NCBI GenBank assembly: GCA_963765955.1
Contig: CAVXYA010000002.1
Coordinates: forward strand, 930,001-994,000
Source of the DNA: JAXDMK01 sp963765955
Lineage (GTDB): Bacteria > Actinomycetota > Acidimicrobiia > Acidimicrobiales > AC-14
DNA: 64,000 bases
Direction: 5' to 3'
Both the position numbers and the translations under genes were made by a program. Positions 38,613-49,266 of this stretch are shown here, one piece after another; the stretch's first letter is position 1, and every line of letters starts with the position of its first letter. The notes below the pieces were generated by a model. It did no database searches. It was not told the DNA's origin and was given only the letters and a program-made list of their open reading frames with translations.

Positions 38613-39826
38613 CTAGCTGGCCTGGCCGTCGAGGACGGCCCGCAGCCCGGCCGGCGTCAGCCGGGACAGCAGGTTGCGGGCCCGCTGCTCGGCCCGGTGG
38701 CGCTCGGCGGAATTGGCCTGGGTGCGCTGCGCCCGGCCGCTCCAGTCGACCTGCAGGGCCATGCGGGTGGCCTCCACCTCCGCCAGCCGCAGGACCGCGC
38801 CCCCGAGCTCACCGATGCCGACCACAGCAACGGGCTCTTGGCCGCCCGCTCCGCGGTGGCCGACATGGGGATGTCGAAGCGGCGCAGCTCGCCGGTGGCC
38901 AGCAGGACGCGGGGATTTGCCTCCTGGTGGACCTCGACCCCCTTCGGCACCGCGGCAATGGCGTCGGCCACCCACTGGTCGAGGTAGGGCTTGGGGTTGA
39001 CGGCGCCGCCACCGCCGGGGTGGATCTCGAAGTGCACGTGCGGGGGACCACCGCTGGCGTTGCCGGTATCGCCGTTGAACCCCACGACCTGGCCCTGCTT
39101 GACGGCGAGACCCGAGTACACGTCGGGCGGGAACCCGCCCAGGTGGGTCATGTAGTAGTAGGTGCCGTCGGACGTGGTCACATAGGCCGACTTCCCGCCC
39201 ACCACCTCGTCGGTGAGCTCCAGCACCCCGTCAGCCGGCGCCCGCACCGGGGTGCCGAAGGCAGCCCAGATGTCGTTGCCCTGGTGGAGGTGGGGGGTGG
39301 GGTTGTAGCGGGGATCGTGGAAGTCGTCGCTCCACGTGGCCAGGCCCGCCACCGGGAACCGTCCCATCCCGAGGATGAACGCCTCCTGCTCGCTGAAGCC
39401 CAGCGCGGTGAGCGGCCGGAGGGCCTCGAGAAGGGCGGCCGTGCTGCTGTCGCCGGTGCGGATGCGGTCGTCGAGGATGAGGGCCACCGACTCGTCACCC
39501 ATCCGGGGCAGGGGTCCGCCCTCACCGTCCCCGGCGGGAGTGTCGCCCTCGGGGAGGGCGTCGGCGGGAGGGCCGGGCGGGACGGTGGTCGTGGCTTCGT
39601 CGATCGGCTCCGGTGCGACGGTCTCGGGCGGCAACGTGGGCTCGGGCTGGGGGTAGGTCGGCTGCACCGGGAGGACGGTGGTGCTCGTGGTGGAGGGGGG
39701 CACGGTGGGGACGGTGGCCGACGTCTGGGCCAAGGTGCGGGCCGAGACGGGGACGGGGCCCACCGCCATCGCCGCCAACACGGCGGCCGCGGCCAGAACG
39801 ACACCGGTGGATCGACGGTCAGACAT
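38613..39826 (-). CDS. M23 family metallopeptidase, frame broken near 38830
   Basis: A secreted cell-wall endopeptidase type. The signal peptide is GVVLAAAAVLAAMAVGPVPV, then a Thr/Pro-rich linker. The peptidase domain has HLHQGNDIWAAFGTPVRAPA DGVL and PPHVHFEIHPGGGGAVNPKP, the H-x3-D and HxH zinc motifs. After ELRRFDIPMSATAERAAKSP the sense moves to another frame: VAVVGIGELGGAVLRLAEVE ... LLSRLTPAGLRAVLDGQAS. One base seems missing near 38830. The helical C-terminal ~80 residues are unassigned. ATG 39826 gives a short signal peptide; an in-frame ATG at 39850 is the alternative. Confidence 0.82.
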
Positions 39827-39842
39827 GGGCGGTCGCCACCCT

Positions 39843-40652
39843 CTACCCATCTCCCGCGTGGCGCCATACGCCGCGCTTGGCCGCCCACGAGTCGAAGGCG
39901 GCCACCAGGTGGTCGTCGGTGCCCAGGTCGTGCTCGCCGTCGGCCACCAGCACCTCGTTCAGCCGGGCTGCCTGCCCGTCGGCCCACCCCAGGGCCACGC
40001 CCACCACCTGACCGTCACGGCGAGCGGTGATGGTGACGGACTCACGCCGGATGCGCAGGAACCCGTCGGCCGAGGGGTCGGTCTGGTCGGTGACGGTGAG
40101 CTCCACCGGGATGCCCCCGCGGCCGATCACCGCCGGCGGGGCGAACGGGAAGTCGGCGATGGGCCCCCACACCCGTCCCGGGCCCTCCTGCAGCAGGTGG
40201 ATGCGGTCGAAGTCGATAGTCGTGTGGAAGGCGGAGAGGACCTGCTGGGCGGCCACGATGTGCTCGGGCGACATCTCGTCGGCGACGGTGACGTGGGGGA
40301 CGTAGGGCCAGGTGAGGGGCCGGGCGAAGGGGTCGCAGAACACCCGGTCGCGCAGGGCCACCACCTGCTCGGTCCCGGACGTGACCGGGAGGTACAGCAC
40401 CGGGTTGTCGGGCAGGAAGGTGGTGGGCGGCCCCAGCTCGACGCGGAACGGCCGGGTCGCCCCCGCCGCGCCCCGGAGCAGGACGAGGGCGTCGTCGAAG
40501 CGGTCCTCCCGCACGTTGACCGGCGAGACCAGGGTGAGATGGGCAGGAACCCGCCCGTAGGTGCCGTCGCCCACCGCCCGGCGGAGGGCGTCGATCTCGT
40601 GGTCGATCGGCGCCGGGACGAGCAGCACCACCCCCAGCCGGACTCGGGGCAC
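39843..40652 (-). CDS. 2'-5' RNA ligase family protein with GNAT-like C-terminal half
   Basis: The 269-aa protein has two HxT/S motifs, HLTLVSPVNVREDRFDDALV and YVPHVTVADEMSPEHIVAAQ, the paired catalytic histidines of the 2H phosphoesterase/LigT family. The C-terminal ~75 residues (VTITARRDGQVVGVALGWAD GQAARLNEVLVADGEHDLGT DDHLVAAFDSWAAKRG) look like the latter half of a GNAT acetyltransferase with an eroded acetyl-CoA loop. The combination is unusual. It is 4 nt downstream of the DUF559 gene and upstream of the M23 gene. Confidence 0.78.
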   Translation of the reverse strand: MPRVRLGVVLLVPAPIDHEIDALRRAVGDGTYGRVPAHLTLVSPVNVREDRFDDALVLLRGAAGATRPFRVELGPPTTFLPDNPVLYLPVTSGTEQVVALRDRVFCDPFARPLTWPYVPHVTVADEMSPEHIVAAQQVLSAFHTTIDFDRIHLLQEGPGRVWGPIADFPFAPPAVIGRGGIPVELTVTDQTDPSADGFLRIRRESVTITARRDGQVVGVALGWADGQAARLNEVLVADGEHDLGTDDHLVAAFDSWAAKRGVWRHAGDG

Positions 40653-40656
40653 GGGA

Positions 40657-41577
40657 TCAGGCCGCCATCGCCGACGACAGCTCGGCCACCACGCCGTCGG
40701 GCCGGTACCGGATGTCGGCCGCCGTGAACTGCAGCACCCGCCACCCAAGAGCCAACAACCGATTGAGCTTGTGACAGTTGCGCTGGACGTCGACCGTCGC
40801 CGAGTGGAACGCCACGCCGTTGACCTCGATGCCGAGCTTCCTGGCCGGCGAAGCAAAGTCGAGCCGCATCCCGCCCACCCAGTACTGACGTTCGAAGTCC
40901 TCGATGCCCGCCGCCCGCAGCAGCCGAGCCATCTCGTCCTCCAGCACACTCTCCGTAGCCGTCGCCCCCGCCCCCCGCTCCTCCAACACCCGCCTCAACG
41001 CCGCCACCCCGTCGCGGCCGGGCCGGCCGTAGCGCTCCACCAGGTCCGCCAGTCGCCCGATGGTCGTGAGCCGCCGCAGAACGGCGTCCTCCACGGCCGA
41101 CTCCAAGGTATCGGCGTCGACCACCGCCCCCAGCACGAGAAGCGTGGAAGCCGGCGTGGTGACAGGGATGCCCCGGCGGGTCGTAACCCCGACCGCGATC
41201 GAGCGGTGGACGATCACGTCGTCCAGCCTTGGGCGCCGGCTGGGGGGGACCGTGATCTCGGCAGGCGCCCGCTCGACGCCTCGAAGGCCCCAGAGGAGCG
41301 CCGCGCAACGGTGCGACGCGACCGCGCCGTGACCCACCGACAGGCAGGCGGCCAGCACCTGTTGCTCCCAGGATTCAGGAGCGGCCGCCAGCCGCACCAC
41401 ATTGGGCTGGGACCGGACGTACAGACCCGACCTCGTCCGGGTCTGGAACTGGCGCAGCGTCATTCCCAGGGCACGGGCCTGGTCGCGATGGACCAGGCTT
41501 CGCTGCCGAGCGGCCACTCGGGCCACGGCGACATCGAGCACATTCACGTCGAAAAGTGAACCACGGACGAGAGACAT
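40657..41577 (-). CDS. AbiEi-N-terminal / DUF559 (Vsr-like nuclease fold) protein
   Basis: The 306-aa protein has an N-terminal winged-helix AbiEi-antitoxin-like region (QRSLVHRDQARALGMTLRQF QTRTRSGLYVRSQPNVVRLA), a middle domain (GAVASHRCAALLWGLRGVER, TLESAVEDAVLRRLT), and C-terminal DUF559: TATESVLEDEMARLLRAAGI, QYWVGGMRLDFASPARKLGI EVNGVAFH, LLALGWRVLQFTAADI. The last shows an E...D...ExN endonuclease-like active site. Such single genes are common in Actinobacteria without known partner. Twin palindromes lie just upstream. ATG 41577 follows AAGGA; GTG 41592 is also possible. Confidence 0.85.
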   Translation of the reverse strand: MSLVRGSLFDVNVLDVAVARVAARQRSLVHRDQARALGMTLRQFQTRTRSGLYVRSQPNVVRLAAAPESWEQQVLAACLSVGHGAVASHRCAALLWGLRGVERAPAEITVPPSRRPRLDDVIVHRSIAVGVTTRRGIPVTTPASTLLVLGAVVDADTLESAVEDAVLRRLTTIGRLADLVERYGRPGRDGVAALRRVLEERGAGATATESVLEDEMARLLRAAGIEDFERQYWVGGMRLDFASPARKLGIEVNGVAFHSATVDVQRNCHKLNRLLALGWRVLQFTAADIRYRPDGVVAELSSAMAA

Positions 41578-41605
41578 CGTCCTTGACGCCACCTACCGCC
41601 GACAC

Positions 41606-41652
41606 CTTTGTGGAGCAAAAGCGACACGTGAGGTCGCTTTTCGTCCACAGAA
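41606..41652. repeat. 47-bp palindromic repeat, copy 1 (bidirectional terminator-like hairpin)
   Basis: Perfect 47-bp copy of the element at 41688-41734. Arms TGTGGA-GC-AAAAGCGAC and GTCGCTTTT-CG-TCCACA pair over 17 bp with one 2-bp mismatch around the 7-nt loop ACGTGAG (41626-41632). The GCGAC/GTCGC core followed by four T on both strands is an intrinsic-terminator design in either direction. It is 28 bp upstream of the DUF559 ATG. Confidence 0.85.
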
Positions 41653-41687
41653 CGTGGGGCGGCGGCGAGCGAGGTGGTCGCCACCAG

Positions 41688-41734
41688 CTTTGTGGAGCAA
41701 AAGCGACACGTGAGGTCGCTTTTCGTCCACAGAA
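41688..41734. repeat. 47-bp palindromic repeat, copy 2 (terminator of the ATP synthase operon)
   Basis: Identical to copy 1, 82 bp away. It begins 13 bp beyond the atpC stop on the minus strand and is well placed to end the ATP synthase transcript. Between the copies lies a smaller hairpin GGTGG-tcg-CCACC (41673-41685). Confidence 0.85.
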
Positions 41735-41747
41735 GGGGGGAGCGGGC

Positions 41748-42165
41748 TCAGCGGGCTCCGCGGTCGGCGGCGGCGAGACGGGTGGTGGCCCGGCGCAGGG
41801 CGGCCGCGTTCTCGGCGGCGGCGTCCTCGTCGTCGCCGCCCCCGCCCGAGGTGCCGCGACCCTCGGCCGCCTCCTTGGCCCGGCGGGCCCGCTCGACGTC
41901 GATGTCGGGCGCCAGCTCGGCCACGTCGGACAACACGATCACCCGGTTGTCGCGCACCTCGACGAACCCGCCGTGGACGGCCGCCACCACCTCCTCGCGA
42001 GGACGTCTTGATCCGCACCATGCCCTCGCCCAGCGCGCCCAGGAACGGGGCGTGGCCGGCGAGGAAGGCGATCTCGCCCCCGTCGACCGTGCGGCACACC
42101 ACCATCTCCGCGTCGCCCGAGTACAGGATGCGCTCGGGCGACACCAGCTCCACGTGCATCGCCAT
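41748..42165 (-). CDS. atpC: ATP synthase F1 subunit epsilon, frame broken near 42000
   Basis: The N-terminal frame reads MAMHVELVSPERILYSGDAE MVVCRTVDGGEIAFLAGHAP FLGALGEGMVRIKTS, the epsilon beta-sandwich. The next frame continues EEVVAAVHGGFVEVRDNRVI VLSDVAELAPDIDVERARRA KEAAEGRG through the C-terminal helices to TGA 41748-41750. One extra base between 41993 and 42008 explains the split. The tail TSGGGGDDEDAAAENAAALR is longer and more acidic than usual. Epsilon couples rotation to catalysis and restrains ATP hydrolysis. It starts 2 nt after the atpD stop. Confidence 0.9.
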
Positions 42166-42167
42166 GG

Positions 42168-43846
<1,679 letters not shown>

Positions 43847-43847
<1 letters not shown>

Positions 43848-44822
43848 CAGCGGGCTCCTGATTTGTCGAGGATGTCGGGAAGGATGTCGCGGCTGACGAC
43901 GGTGTCGAGGAAGTAGTCGGGCTTGCCCTTGGTGCGGGCCGTCCGGAGGGCCTCGGCGCCGCCCACGATCTCCATGATCTCGGTGGTGATGCCCGCCTGG
44001 CGGACCTTGTTGGCGTCGATCGACAGCCGCTTGATCAGCTCCTCGGCGTTGTCGGTGGCCGACTTCATGGCCCGCTGGCGGGCGGCCTGCTCGCTGGCCG
44101 CGGCCTCGAGGAGGGCGGTGAAGATGCGGCCCTCGACGTAGCGGGGCACCAGCCGTTCGAGGATGCGGGACGGCTCCGGCTCGAACTCGTAGTCGGCCCG
44201 GACCCCCTTGTCGTCGGACGAACCGGCGACCTTCTCCACGTCGAGGGGCAGGAGGCGGACGACGTCGACCTTCTGCGATCCCATCGACAGGAAGCGGGTG
44301 TAGACGAGGTTCACCTGGTCGACCTCGCCGTCCACGAACCGCTTGATCGGCCCCGCGGCCAAAGCCCGGGCGTCCTCGTACGTGGGCTTCTCGCTGAACC
44401 CGGTGAGGGCCTCGTCGAGCTTGAAGCCCGCGGTAGCGGAAGTAGCCCTCGGCCTTGCGACCGGCGGTGGTGAGCGAGTAGCCGCGGCCCTTGGCCCGGT
44501 CGGCGACGATCTCGCGCTCGGCCCGGCGGATCACGGTGGAGTTGTAGGCCCCGGCCAGTCCCCGGTCGGCGGAGATGACCACGTAGCCCACGTTCTGCAC
44601 GTCGCGCTTGTTGAGCAGGGGGTGGTCGAGCCCCGACCCGCCGGCGGCCAGGTTGCGCATGACCTCGGTGATCTGCTCGGCGTAGGGCCGGGCCGCGGCC
44701 ACCCGCTGCTGGGCCTTGACGATGCGGCTGGCCGCGATCAGCTCCATGGCCCGCGTGATCTTCTTGGTCGACTGGACGGTCTTGATCCGCCTCCGGAGGA
44801 TTCGCTCCTGACCGCTGGCCAT
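43847..44822 (-). CDS. atpG: ATP synthase F1 subunit gamma, frame broken near 44432
   Basis: The N-terminal frame reads MASGQERILRRRIKTVQSTK KITRAMELIAASRIVKAQQR VAAARPYAEQI, the gamma coiled-coil start. It loses sense after GYFRY. The second frame reads GFKLDEALTGFSEKPTYEDA ... VNLVYTRFLSMGSQKVDVVR and ends with ARQRAMKSATDNAEELIKRL (C-terminal helix). Deleting one C from the minus-strand CC (near 44432) gives one protein of ~325 aa, slightly longer than the usual 285-310. Gamma is the rotor shaft of F1. Confidence 0.93.
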
Positions 44823-44825
44823 CGG

Positions 44826-46540
44826 CTACCCCGCCGGCTTCTCGGCGGCCTTCGCCTCGGCCTTGGCCCCGGAGCCGTTGCCCCCGCCGCCGCCACCCTT
44901 GGCGCCGTCACCCCTGGCCTCGCCACCCCTGTCGCCCGAACCCTTGTCGCCCGAACCCTTGTCGCCCGAACCCGACGTGTCGTCCTTGGCCCCGCCGCCG
45001 TCCTCGCCCGAGACGAACCGGGACTTGAAGGCGTCGATGGCCTCGTCCAGCTTGGCCGTGTCGGGCAGCTTGCCCGAGCTCTTGATCTCGCCCAGCAGGT
45101 CGCTGTAGCGGCTGCGGAACTCCTCCAGCAGCTCCCGCTCGAAGCGGCTGACGTCCTTGAGGTCGACGTCGTCGAGGAAGCCCTTGGTGCCGGCGTAGAG
45201 CGACACCACCTGGTCCTCCATCGGCCATCGGCGAGTGCAGGCCCTGCTTGAGCAGCTCGGTGAGCTTGTAGCCCCGGTCGAGCTGGGCCCTCGACACCGC
45301 GTCGAGCTCGGACCCGAATGAGGCGAACGACTCCAGCTCCCGGAACTGGGCCAGGTCGAGCTTGAGCGTGCCCGCCACCGACTTCATGGCCTTGGTCTGG
45401 GCGCTGCCGCCCACCCGGGAGACGGAGATGCCCACGTCGACCGCGGGCCGCACGCCCGAGCGGAACAGGTCGGTCTGCAGGTAGATCTGGCCGTCGGTGA
45501 TGGAGATGACGTTGGTCGGGATGTAGGCGGAGACGTCGCCTTCCTTGGTCTCGATGACGGGCAGGGCCGTCAGCGAACCACCGCCCAGGTCGTCGCCCAG
45601 CTTGGCGGCCCGCTCCAGGAGGCGGCTGTGGAGGTAGAACACGTCGCCCGGGTAGGCCTCACGGCCCGGCGGCCGGCGCAGCAGCAGGGAGAGCTGGCGG
45701 TAGGCCTCGGCCTGCTTGGAGAGGTCGTCGTAGACGATGAGGGCGTGCTCGCCCTTGTCCATCCAGTGCTGGCCCATGGCCGCACCCGAGTAGGGGGCGA
45801 GGTACTTGAAGGGGGCGGGGTCGGACGCGGGGGCGGTGACGACCACCGTGTAGTCGAGGGCACCCGCCTCCTCCAGGGTGGCGACCACCTCGGCCACGGT
45901 GGAGCCCTTCTGGCCGATGGCGACGTAGATGCACTTCACCCCCTGGCCCTTCTGGTTGATGATCGTGTCGACGCAGACCGCGGTCTTGCCCGTCTTGCGG
46001 TCGCCGATGACGAGCTCCCGCTGGCCCCGGCCCACCGGCGTCATGGCGTCGATGGCCTTGATGCCGGTCTGGAGGGGCTCCTTCACCGGCTGGCGGTCGA
46101 CGACGCCCGGGGCCTGCACCTCGAGCCGGCGGCTCTCGTCGGACGTGATCTCGCCCTTGCCGTCGAGGGGCTGGCCGAGGGGGTTGACGACCCGGCCCAG
46201 CATGCCCGTCGCCCACCGGGACCGAGAGGATCCGGCCGGTGGCGGTGACCGCCTGGCCCTCCTCGATGGAACCCATCTCGCCCAGGACGACGGCGCCGAT
46301 CGACTCCTCGTCGAGGTTCAGGGCCAGCCCGAGGGTGCCCCCCTCGAACTCGAGCAGCTCGTTGACGGCGGTGTTGGGCAGGCCCGAGATGCGGGCGATG
46401 CCGTCGCCGACCTCGATGATGTGCCCCACCCGCTGCCGGTCGAGCGACGGCGTGAAGCCCTCCAGGTGCTTGCGGAGGACATCGGTGATGTCACCCGCCT
46501 CGAGGTCGAAGTCGAAGGAGGGGACGGTCGTGTCAGTCAT
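44826..46540 (-). CDS. atpA: ATP synthase F1 subunit alpha, frame broken near 46205 and 45223
   Basis: Three frame segments form one alpha subunit: MTDTTVPSFDFDLEAGDITD ... GRILSVPVGD; then MLGRVVNPLGQPLDGKGEI, VIGDRKTGKTAVCVDTIINQ (P-loop) ... LLKQGLHSPMA; then MEDQVVSLYAGTKGFLDDVD to the end. One extra base near 46205 and one near 45223 account for both jumps. The C-terminus carries an unusual low-complexity tail (GSGDKGSGDKGSGDRGGEAR) of ~65 residues after the normal end. Alpha hosts the non-catalytic nucleotide sites. Confidence 0.95.
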
Positions 46541-46588
46541 CAGTGGTTGCTCCTAGATGCCAGATGCCGGCGGCCGCGAGTGCGAAAT

Positions 46589-47113
46589 TCACAGGGCGGC
46601 GAGGGCGTCGAGGCGGTGGCGGACGCTGCCGTCGATGACGACGTCGCCCACCCGGGCGACGATGCCGCCCATCACCGACGGGTCGACGATCACCCGCAGC
46701 TCGACGGGCTGGCCCAGCATGGTGCCGAGCGCCTCGGTGAGGCGCTCGATCTGGTCGTCGTCGAGGGGATAGGCGGAGCGCACCTCGGCCACTTGCCGCT
46801 GGCGCTCGGCCGCCACCAGGCTGAGCAGGGCGGTGGTGATCTCGGGCAGCTCGCGGATGCGACCCACGCCGACCAGGTACGACACCAGGTGGGCGGTGAG
46901 GCGCGAGGCCCGGCCCCCGAGCAGTTCCTCGACCGCGGCCTGGCGGCGGTCGGCGGGCAGGGTGGTGTTCGACAGCGAGTCGCGCAGCTCCTCCGAGCGC
47001 TCGAGGAGGTTGGAGAACCGGTGGAGCTCGTCGCTCACCCGTTCCACCGAGTCCTCGGCCAGGGCGAAGGCGAAGATTCCGCCCGCGTAGCCGTCGATTC
47101 GCTTGCTGGTCAT
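46589..47113 (-). CDS. atpH: ATP synthase F1 subunit delta
   Basis: The 174-aa protein reads SKRIDGYAGGIFAFALAEDS, VSDELHRFSNLLERSEELRD, TAHLVSYLVGVGRIRELPEI and ends with VDPSVMGGIVARVGDVVIDG SVRHRLDAL, the delta/OSCP signature. It links the peripheral stalk to the top of F1. ATG 47113 overlaps the atpF stop (TGATG). It is uninterrupted, and 48 nt separate it from atpA. Confidence 0.95.
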   Translation of the reverse strand: MTSKRIDGYAGGIFAFALAEDSVERVSDELHRFSNLLERSEELRDSLSNTTLPADRRQAAVEELLGGRASRLTAHLVSYLVGVGRIRELPEITTALLSLVAAERQRQVAEVRSAYPLDDDQIERLTEALGTMLGQPVELRVIVDPSVMGGIVARVGDVVIDGSVRHRLDALAAL

Positions 47114-47682
47114 CAGTTGGCGGGCTGGCGGGACGCCTGCTCGATGAAGCTCTCCACGAGGGCCATGTTGGATTCGCGGTCGAGGTTGCGCTCCACGACC
47201 TTCTCGGCCAGGTCGATCGAGAGGCGGGCCACCTCGGTGCGCAGGTTGGCCTTGACCCGGTCGACGTGGGTGGTGATGTCGGCCATGGCCCGCTCGCGGA
47301 TCTCGGCCACCTCGTCCTCGGCCTGCTTGCGCAGCTCCTGGCGCACCCGGTCGGCGTCCTGGCGGGCGGACTCGATGATGCGGGCCGCCTCCGTCTTGGC
47401 GTCGGACAGCTGGCGCCGGTACTCCTCGAGGATGGTGTCGGCCTCGTCCTTGGCCTTCTCCGCCTCGGCCAGGCTGGACCGGATCTTGTCGGCCCGGGCG
47501 TCCATGCCCTTCTTGACCGCGGGGAAGCCCTTCTTGACCATGAAGAAGAGGAGGATGAGGAACGAGAGCGCGCCCCAGATGACCTCGTTCATGGCCGGCA
47601 GGATGGGGTTGACCTTCTCCTCGGCCTCCGCCGCGTGCGGCGCGGCCTCCTGGGCCACGGCGAGGATGGTGGCGATCATCAT
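47113..47682 (-). CDS. atpF: ATP synthase Fo subunit b
   Basis: The 189-aa protein has one N-terminal membrane helix (EVIWGALSFLILLFFMVKKG) followed by a long charged helix (ADKIRSSLAEAEKAKDEADT ILEEYRRQLSDAKTEAARII) forming the stator dimer. It starts at ATG 47682 (or the next ATG) behind GGAGG. The spacing of 11 nt from atpE is typical of the operon. Confidence 0.96.
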   Translation of the reverse strand: MMIATILAVAQEAAPHAAEAEEKVNPILPAMNEVIWGALSFLILLFFMVKKGFPAVKKGMDARADKIRSSLAEAEKAKDEADTILEEYRRQLSDAKTEAARIIESARQDADRVRQELRKQAEDEVAEIRERAMADITTHVDRVKANLRTEVARLSIDLAEKVVERNLDRESNMALVESFIEQASRQPAN

Positions 47683-47693
47683 CTCGCCGCCTC

Positions 47694-47969
47694 CTACGCG
47701 AACTTGATCAGAATGAAGACGACGAACCCGATCAGGGCCAGCGCTTCGGTGAAGGCGATGCCGAGGAACATGGTGGTCCGCACCATGCCGGCGGCCTCGG
47801 GCTGGCGGGCCATGGCGGTGATGGCGTTGCCCACCACGATGCCGATGCCGATGCCGGGGCCGATGGCCGCGGTGCCGTAGCCGATACCGGCACCGATGGC
47901 GCTGAGTCCGTTGAGGAACTCATCGGGTGCGGTACCGGTCTGTGCGACCAGGTTCATGATGTCGAGCAA
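47694..47969 (-). CDS. atpE: ATP synthase Fo subunit c
   Basis: The 91-aa hairpin protein has two membrane helices: SAIGAGIGYGTAAIGPGIGI GIVVG and TTMFLGIAFTEALALIGFVV FILI, joined by the polar loop NAITAMARQPE. The ion-binding carboxylate is Glu in FTEALALIG; no Gln/Thr set typical of sodium rings is seen, so proton coupling is likely. TTG 47969 fits the upstream AGGAGG (spacing 5) better than ATG 47957 (spacing 17). Confidence 0.95.
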   Translation of the reverse strand: MLDIMNLVAQTGTAPDEFLNGLSAIGAGIGYGTAAIGPGIGIGIVVGNAITAMARQPEAAGMVRTTMFLGIAFTEALALIGFVVFILIKFA

Positions 47970-47977
47970 GGGCCCTC

Positions 47978-48757
47978 CTAGTGCTCCGGGTGCATGGCTC
48001 CGCCGATGTAGACGGCGGTGAGAATGGTGAAGATGAACGCCTGCAGGCCGGCGACGAGGATCTCGAAGCCCGTGAGCAGGATCAGCATGATGAACGGCAG
48101 CGGCAGGATGACAGCCAGCAGCGTCTTGCTGAACAGGGCGGCCGACAGCACCGCGAACGTGACCAGCAGCAGGTGGCCGGCCAGCATGTTGGCGAAGAGC
48201 CGGACGGCCAGCGAGAAGGGCCGCACGACGAAGGTGGAGATGAACTCGATCGGGGCGACCAGGACCAGGATGCCCTTGGGTACGCCCGGGGGCATGACGA
48301 CCGACTTGAAGTAGCCGCCCAAGCCCTGGTGCTTGATCCCGACGATGTTGTAGATGAACCACACCACGATGGCCAGGAAGATGGGCAGGGCCATGCGGGC
48401 GTTCACCGGGAACTGGATGCCGGGGACGACCTCGAACAGGTTGGTCACGAAGATGAAGAAGAACATCGTGGTGAGGAAGGGGGCCCAACCGAGGCCTTCC
48501 TTGCCCATGGTCTGCAGGATGATGTCCTTCTGGACGAACTCGATGCCCGACTCGGCCACGTGCTGGATGCCGGCCGGGACCAGGCTCCCCGACTTGGCCT
48601 TGCGCCCGGCGAGCAGGAACACAGCCATCACGATGATCACGCCGGCCCACATGAGGAGCACCACCTTGTTCACCTCGAACGGGGTGCCCTTGAGGAACAG
48701 GCCTTCCCACTCGACGAGCTCGCCGATGGGCGGGAAGTGCAGAGCCAGGAAGTTCAT
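47978..48757 (-). CDS. atpB: ATP synthase Fo subunit a
   Basis: The 259-aa stator channel protein has five or six helices. Conserved segments: FVTNLFEVVPGIQFPVNARM, RPFSLAVRLFANMLAGHLLL with the essential Arg, and GFEILVAGLQAFIFTILTAV YIGGA. ATG 48757 has AAGGGA upstream and overlaps the stop of the I-like subunit (ATGA). Confidence 0.96.
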   Translation of the reverse strand: MNFLALHFPPIGELVEWEGLFLKGTPFEVNKVVLLMWAGVIIVMAVFLLAGRKAKSGSLVPAGIQHVAESGIEFVQKDIILQTMGKEGLGWAPFLTTMFFFIFVTNLFEVVPGIQFPVNARMALPIFLAIVVWFIYNIVGIKHQGLGGYFKSVVMPPGVPKGILVLVAPIEFISTFVVRPFSLAVRLFANMLAGHLLLVTFAVLSAALFSKTLLAVILPLPFIMLILLTGFEILVAGLQAFIFTILTAVYIGGAMHPEH

Positions 48758-49239
48758 CGTCCCTTTCCAGCGACTTTGCGGCCCGCGCCCTTGGCGGTGA
48801 CGGGCTTGAGGGCGGGGAAGGCGAGTGAGGCCGAGACGTGGCGGGTCTCCCAGACGAGCAGACCGAGGTGGGTGACCACCAGGGTGAGGCACAGGGCCAC
48901 CAGGTCGACCCAGGGCTGGTCCTTGACCGCGATCACCACCACGGTGAGCAGGGCCAGGCGGACCACGAACCCGCCCAGGGCGGCCACCATGAGCAGGGGC
49001 AGCGAGATGCGGGCGGCGGTGGCGAGCAGGGCGGCGGAGGCGAACAGGTTGGCCACCACCAGCACGATGGCGAAGGCGGCCGAGGCGGCGCCGTCGAGGC
49101 CCCAGACCAGGCCCGCGACGAGGACGAGGACGGGAACCGCGGGCAGGACCCGCCGGGCCATGTCGAAGGCGACCTGGGGCTCGACCGCGGGGCCGGGGTC
49201 GGCCGTGGCGAGCATGGCTGGCGCCGTGTCCGGGGTCAT
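48754..49239 (-). CDS. ATP synthase I-like membrane protein
   Basis: The 161-aa protein has four hydrophobic segments (AVPVLVLVAGLVWGLDGAAS, AAFAIVLVVANLFASAALLA, LMVAALGGFVVRLALLTVVV and WVDLVALCLTLVVTHLGLLV). The pattern and its place directly before atpB match the AtpI/ATP synthase subunit I group, which aids c-ring assembly or Mg2+ supply. The C-terminus is basic. Confidence 0.8.
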   Translation of the reverse strand: MTPDTAPAMLATADPGPAVEPQVAFDMARRVLPAVPVLVLVAGLVWGLDGAASAAFAIVLVVANLFASAALLATAARISLPLLMVAALGGFVVRLALLTVVVIAVKDQPWVDLVALCLTLVVTHLGLLVWETRHVSASLAFPALKPVTAKGAGRKVAGKGR

Positions 49240-49266
49240 CTGCGCGGGGACATCAGCTACGGGCCA

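Noticed and set aside
41673..41685. Small hairpin GGTGG-tcg-CCACC between the 47-bp repeats as a third repeat copy
   Set aside because: It shares no sequence with the 47-bp element and is too short to stand out in this base composition.
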